This document shows positions 35,291-37,947 of a DNA stretch of 37,947 nt, in pieces. The position numbers were made by a program, and so were the translations under genes. Numbering within the stretch: position 1 is the first letter of the stretch; each line of letters begins with the position of its first letter. The stretch spans positions 1 to 37,947 of the forward strand of contig JAILMX010000033.1 in assembly GCA_024692205.1 (NCBI GenBank). The letters are read 5' to 3'. The notes below the pieces were generated by a model. That model saw only the letters and a program-made list of their open reading frames with translations, had not been told where the DNA came from and ran no database searches. This DNA is from Desulfovibrio sp. GTDB lineage: Bacteria > Desulfobacterota > Desulfovibrionia > Desulfovibrionales > Desulfovibrionaceae.

Positions 35291-36667
35291 ATGAACGAAC
35301 CTTCAATCGCTGTCATCGGGGGCGGCCTCGCCGGGTGCGAATGTGCCCTCGCGCTTGCCCGTCAGGGCCAGAACGTGACTCTTTTTGAACAGAAACCCCT
35401 GTACCGTTCGCCCGCGCACGTCAATGACGGCCTTGCCGAACTCGTTTGCTCGAACTCCTTGCGCTCTGATGAGCTCACCTCGGGCGTGGGCCTGCTCAAG
35501 CAGGAAATGCGCGAGCTTGGCAGCGCCTTCATGGAGGCCGCAGACGCTTGCCGCGTGCCCGCCGGCAAGGCCCTGGCAGTCGACAGGGAGCGTTTCTCTC
35601 AGATGCTGACAATGCGCATCGCCAATGAACCGCGCATCCGCCGCGTGGAACGGCGTGTAGATTCCCTTGACGACAAAGATATCGCGCGATGCGGCGGGCC
35701 AATTGTCATCGCCGCCGGCCCTCTCGCCTCGGAGGGGCTTTCTGCATCCCTTGCAGAATCCCTCGGCAGCGAGCAGTGCTATTTTTACGACGCCATCGCC
35801 CCCATCGTTTGGACAAGCTCGCTGGACAAGAATGTCGTCTTTCGCGCATCGCGCTACGATTGTGAGGAAGGTCTGCAAGATGGCGAGACAGGCGATTACC
35901 TCAACTGTCCCATGACGCGGGACGAATACGATGTCTTTTTCGCCGCCCTCTGTGAGGCTAAGGTCATACCCTCGCGCAACTTTGAGAAACTCAGGCATTT
36001 CGAGGGCTGCATGCCTATAGAGGCTCTTGCCGAACGCGGTCCTCGCACGCTGACGTTCGGCCCGCTGAAACCCGTGGGTTTCATAGACCCGCGCACCGGC
36101 AGACGGCCGTGGGCTATTCTGCAGTTGCGCGCCGAAAATGCCAACGTCGAGACCTGCAATCTGGTCGGTTGCCAGACACGCATGCTCCAATCTGATCAAG
36201 AGCGCGTCTTCCGCCTCGTTCCGGGCCTTGAGCATGCCGAGTTCGCGCGATTCGGCAGCATGCACCGCAACACCTATGTCAACGCTCCTGAAGTACTCGC
36301 CGCCGACCTTTCGCTACGCGGCAGGCCGAACATCTTTTTGGCCGGGCAGATTACGGGGGTCGAGGGCTATGTGGAATCAGCCGCCTGCGGTCTGTGGCTC
36401 GGCATGTTGCTCAGTGCACGCGCACATGGCCAAGAATTGCCCTTACCGCCTACGGAATGTGCTTTGGGCGCGCTCTTGGGACATTTGCGCATCCCAAACA
36501 AACGATTCCAGCCCTCCAATGTGCATTTCGGCCTCATGCCGGCATTCACCGACCGCATGCATAAAAAGGATCGTAAGACTCTCTATTCGTCACGCGCTCG
36601 TGAGTTCTTCGCCGACTGGAAGGCACAAATAGCAGAAATTTTGCCCTTCGAGGCGGGGACTCATTGA
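35291..36667 (+). CDS. trmFO: Methylenetetrahydrofolate--tRNA-(uracil(54)-C5)-methyltransferase TrmFO
   Basis: IAVIGGGLAGCECALALARQGQNVTLFEQKP...LVCSNSLRSDELTSGVGLLKQEMRELGS...FLAGQITGVEGYVESAACGLW. Confidence 0.95.
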   Translation: MNEPSIAVIGGGLAGCECALALARQGQNVTLFEQKPLYRSPAHVNDGLAELVCSNSLRSDELTSGVGLLKQEMRELGSAFMEAADACRVPAGKALAVDRERFSQMLTMRIANEPRIRRVERRVDSLDDKDIARCGGPIVIAAGPLASEGLSASLAESLGSEQCYFYDAIAPIVWTSSLDKNVVFRASRYDCEEGLQDGETGDYLNCPMTRDEYDVFFAALCEAKVIPSRNFEKLRHFEGCMPIEALAERGPRTLTFGPLKPVGFIDPRTGRRPWAILQLRAENANVETCNLVGCQTRMLQSDQERVFRLVPGLEHAEFARFGSMHRNTYVNAPEVLAADLSLRGRPNIFLAGQITGVEGYVESAACGLWLGMLLSARAHGQELPLPPTECALGALLGHLRIPNKRFQPSNVHFGLMPAFTDRMHKKDRKTLYSSRAREFFADWKAQIAEILPFEAGTH

Positions 36668-36692
36668 CATAGTGATGCTTTTTTCGTAAATT
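36664..36692 (+). promoter_or_regulatory. Putative sigma70 promoter for tRNA-Glu
   Basis: TTGACA (36664-36669, overlapping the trmFO stop), 17-nt spacer, TAAATT (36687-36692). Confidence 0.6.
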
Positions 36693-36708
36693 ACCGATTA
36701 CTGAATGC

Positions 36709-36784
36709 GTCACCATCGTCTATCCGGTTAGGACGGCGGCCTCTCAAGCCGCTAAGACGAGTTCAAATCTCGTTGGTGACGCCA
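36709..36784 (+). tRNA. tRNA-Glu(CTC), CCA encoded
   Basis: Acceptor GTCACCA/TGGTGAC, discriminator G then CCA; anticodon stem GCGGC/GCCGC with loop CTCTCAA (anticodon CTC); T arm GTTCAAATC. Confidence 0.95.
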
Positions 36785-36795
36785 AGTTTACAACC

Positions 36796-36839
36796 GCTTG
36801 CAATCTAGGATGTGTAAATCGTGTGTAGATTGCTCAAGC
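36796..36839. repeat. Imperfect inverted repeat between tRNA-Glu and integrase
   Basis: GCTTG-CAATCTA (36796-36807) versus TAGATTG-CTCAAGC (36826-36839): 12 complementary pairs with a 2-nt bulge. Confidence 0.7.
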
Positions 36840-37880
36840 GATTTGTTTTGAAGGGGTAAAGGGTACGACCTTTGCCCCTTCTCTTTTGGCGTATGCCTCT
36901 TCGATTTTCACCCGGTCGATTCCGAGGGAATGGATGTACCGGGCGGTTGTGGTAGGGGACTGATGCCGAAGCATCGCCTGAACGGTAGGAAGATCGAGGC
37001 CGCTATGGGCCAGGATGGTGGCTGCCAGATGACGGATGGCATGGAACCCGAAGGCCTGGACACCAGCCTTTCGGCAGAGCTGCGGCATGAAGTGCTGCCG
37101 CACGGTATATTGTTCGCCGGTGTTCCTGTTGACGAAAACAAGCCCAGATCGGCTCCTCACGCGTAGTTGCGCCATAGCCTGATGCAGTTCCTCCGTCATC
37201 GGCAACCATGCGTAAGAGAGGCCGCCAGTGCGTGTTTTGCGTGTGCCCAGTCTGACGCGATGACCGACAAAGTCCACGTCATCCCATGTCAGACGGAATG
37301 CCTCGCCGACTCTGGCTCCCGTATAAAACAGGAACAGCAGGAATGTTTTGTCCCTGCTGTCCTCGGCTGCGTCAACGACCTTCCAGAAGTCTGCCTCTGG
37401 TGGGACGTATCGCGGATGCTTATCCTCCGCGAATCTTTCAACCCTCAGGAACGGATTGTTCTGGGGGAACCCGTAGTATCTGATGCCGTATTGCCATGCC
37501 GCGGCGAGGTTCTTGCGCACCTTGTTGGCCGCATTCCCAGACACGGCCTTATCCACCTGACGGAGGATGTCGAGCGCGTGCCTGGGGGTGACCTTGTCAG
37601 CGTCAGTCTTCGGCGGGATGATTTTCATGGAGTGTTTGAAGGCGAGGACTTTTTCGCGTAGAGTCTTCGCTGAGTGGCGCTCTTTGCTCCAATCAAGGTA
37701 GGCCGTGCAGAACTCAAGCCAGCAGATTGTATGGGTCTGCTGTACCCACAGGTCTGCGCTCTGCGCGCTTTCCCATTTGCGGGCGTCGGTTTTGAGAGCG
37801 AACACACGGGTCTTGCGTTTCCCGTCGATCATCCGCTCCGCCCGCCATTTGCCATTGCTCATTTTGTAGGGCATGTCCAA
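36834..37880 (-). CDS. int: Tyrosine-type site-specific recombinase (phage/ICE integrase)
   Basis: Catalytic pattern GARVGEAFRL (Arg I), HAIRHLAATIL (HxxR), LRHQSPTTTARYIHS (H...Y). Start 37880 or 37874. Confidence 0.93.
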   Translation of the reverse strand: MDMPYKMSNGKWRAERMIDGKRKTRVFALKTDARKWESAQSADLWVQQTHTICWLEFCTAYLDWSKERHSAKTLREKVLAFKHSMKIIPPKTDADKVTPRHALDILRQVDKAVSGNAANKVRKNLAAAWQYGIRYYGFPQNNPFLRVERFAEDKHPRYVPPEADFWKVVDAAEDSRDKTFLLFLFYTGARVGEAFRLTWDDVDFVGHRVRLGTRKTRTGGLSYAWLPMTEELHQAMAQLRVRSRSGLVFVNRNTGEQYTVRQHFMPQLCRKAGVQAFGFHAIRHLAATILAHSGLDLPTVQAMLRHQSPTTTARYIHSLGIDRVKIEEAYAKREGAKVVPFTPSKQIA

Positions 37881-37947
37881 TCTCCTCTATGCGATTTTCA
37901 AAGAACCTGATGCAACCAGCGCGACGAGCTTGGACGCACCCTAGAGC

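Larger units (their letters stand above)
36709..37947. mobile_element. Probable left edge of an integrated genetic element at tRNA-Glu (element continues beyond the window)
   Basis: Integrase gene abuts the 3' end of tRNA-Glu with about 49 bp between them; other att site not in window. Confidence 0.6.

Noticed and set aside
35303-36265. 320-aa minus-strand ORF opposite trmFO
   Set aside because: Shadow ORF of trmFO.
1-37947. CRISPR arrays, rRNA, IS elements, toxin-antitoxin or defence islands
   Set aside because: Scanned for periodic repeats, transposase motifs and paired small ORFs; none supported. The integrated element's cargo, where such genes would be expected, lies outside the window.

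Overview
The window appears to be a mostly chromosomal, housekeeping-dense stretch of a Desulfovibrionales-like bacterium. This placement is an inference from the ahb-type heme genes and protein character; no search was run. Order from left to right: 3' part of an HlyD-type secretion adaptor; a sensor with PAS and a degenerate HD-GYP domain; a radical SAM protein; a CgeB-like glycosyltransferase; an AsmA-like protein; a disrupted CopA remnant plus a CopZ-like metallochaperone; truA; motE-like/fliJ; thiD; a Cys-rich small protein; an MBL-GAF-HD-GYP fusion; tRNA-Val(GAC); thrS-infC-rpmI-rplT-pheS-(small secreted protein)-pheT-merR-rpe-tkt-pgk; a methyltransferase; a metallophosphoesterase; a hemB-ahbD-ahbA/B heme cluster; argD; dut; trmFO; tRNA-Glu(CTC). 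A tyrosine integrase directly abuts the tRNA-Glu, marking the probable left edge of an integrated element that continues beyond the window. No CRISPR array, IS element or defence island is visible. The observations most worth checking are the internally deleted copA locus, the MBL-GAF-HD-GYP fusion and the contrasting degenerate HD-GYP protein, a probable AUA start codon for infC, a small secreted-protein gene inserted between pheS and pheT, and the tRNA-Glu/integrase attachment region with its symmetric repeats.
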